Assembly: GCF_000621205.1 (NCBI RefSeq)
Contig: NZ_JHYY01000014.1
Coordinates: 155,585-219,584 of the forward strand
Direction: 5' to 3'
Length of the DNA stretch: 64,000 bases
From: Halotalea alkalilenta DSM 17697
GTDB lineage: Bacteria > Pseudomonadota > Gammaproteobacteria > Pseudomonadales > Halomonadaceae
The translations under genes and the position numbers were made by a program. The notes below the pieces were generated by a model. That model had not been told where the DNA came from, did not search any database, and was given only the letters and a program-made list of their open reading frames with translations. Position 1 is the first letter of the stretch, and each line of letters starts with the position of its first letter. Of this stretch, positions 63,983-64,000 are shown piece after piece.

Positions 63983-64000
63983 GGACGAACGGGTTGGGGT

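Overview
The window is high-GC, densely packed gammaproteobacterial chromosome. The mix of TRAP and TAXI transporters, a ManD/UxuAB hexuronate locus, AhpC/AhpF, PpsA/PpsR and GabP-D-T fits Oceanospirillales/Halomonadaceae best. That placement is inferred from gene content and was not tested by any search. No rRNA or tRNA gene was recognised.

Region 1 (1-16497) is most of an aryl polyene (APE) pigment cluster, all on the + strand with overlapping or nearly touching genes. It holds two GT2-type proteins (the first cut by the window edge), a LolA-like carrier, an MMPL exporter, a DUF3261 lipoprotein, a KS-like chain-length-factor candidate, two acyltransferases, two ACPs, a small membrane protein, an acyl-ACP ligase fused to a dehydratase domain, a thioesterase, a flavin-dependent halogenase-like protein, two full ketosynthases, a dehydratase, a ketoreductase and a DUF4105 protein. 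Together they would activate an aryl acid, extend it iteratively on ACPs into a conjugated polyene, attach it to a lipid or sugar carrier and export it. The halogenase-like gene and the ligase-dehydratase fusion are the notable departures.

Region 2 (16742-28327) has a TAXI/TRAP transporter whose fused permease carries a one-base frameshift, a structured intergenic stretch, an ACS-type MFS permease, and a methylcitrate-cycle operon (GntR regulator, prpB, prpC, prpD) with paired operators, followed by an MFS exporter.

Region 3 (28347-30137) is an island-like, AT-richer patch. It contains an FkbM methyltransferase gene and a decayed type I-E CRISPR array on a strict 61-bp register with no cas genes.

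Region 4 (30138-35767) has an RpiR-type regulator, PEP synthase and its regulatory kinase/phosphorylase in divergent orientation, and a SulP transporter. Region 5 (36030-44896) is a hexuronate/mannonate catabolic locus: uxuA, uxuB, an Ldh-family dehydrogenase, a DctPQM TRAP system and manD, divergent from a UxuR-like GntR regulator with three clear operators. Region 6 (45041-63859) contains a small secreted protein, a HAD phosphatase, DUF2076, an MFS protein with an extra C-terminal domain, a DUF481 outer-membrane protein, an NmrA-like reductase, a universal stress protein, the gabT-gabD-gabP set, ilvE, a FadL-like porin, chaC, ahpC-ahpF and ghrA. An approximately 90-bp palindromic intergenic repeat occurs twice (35903 and 63892).
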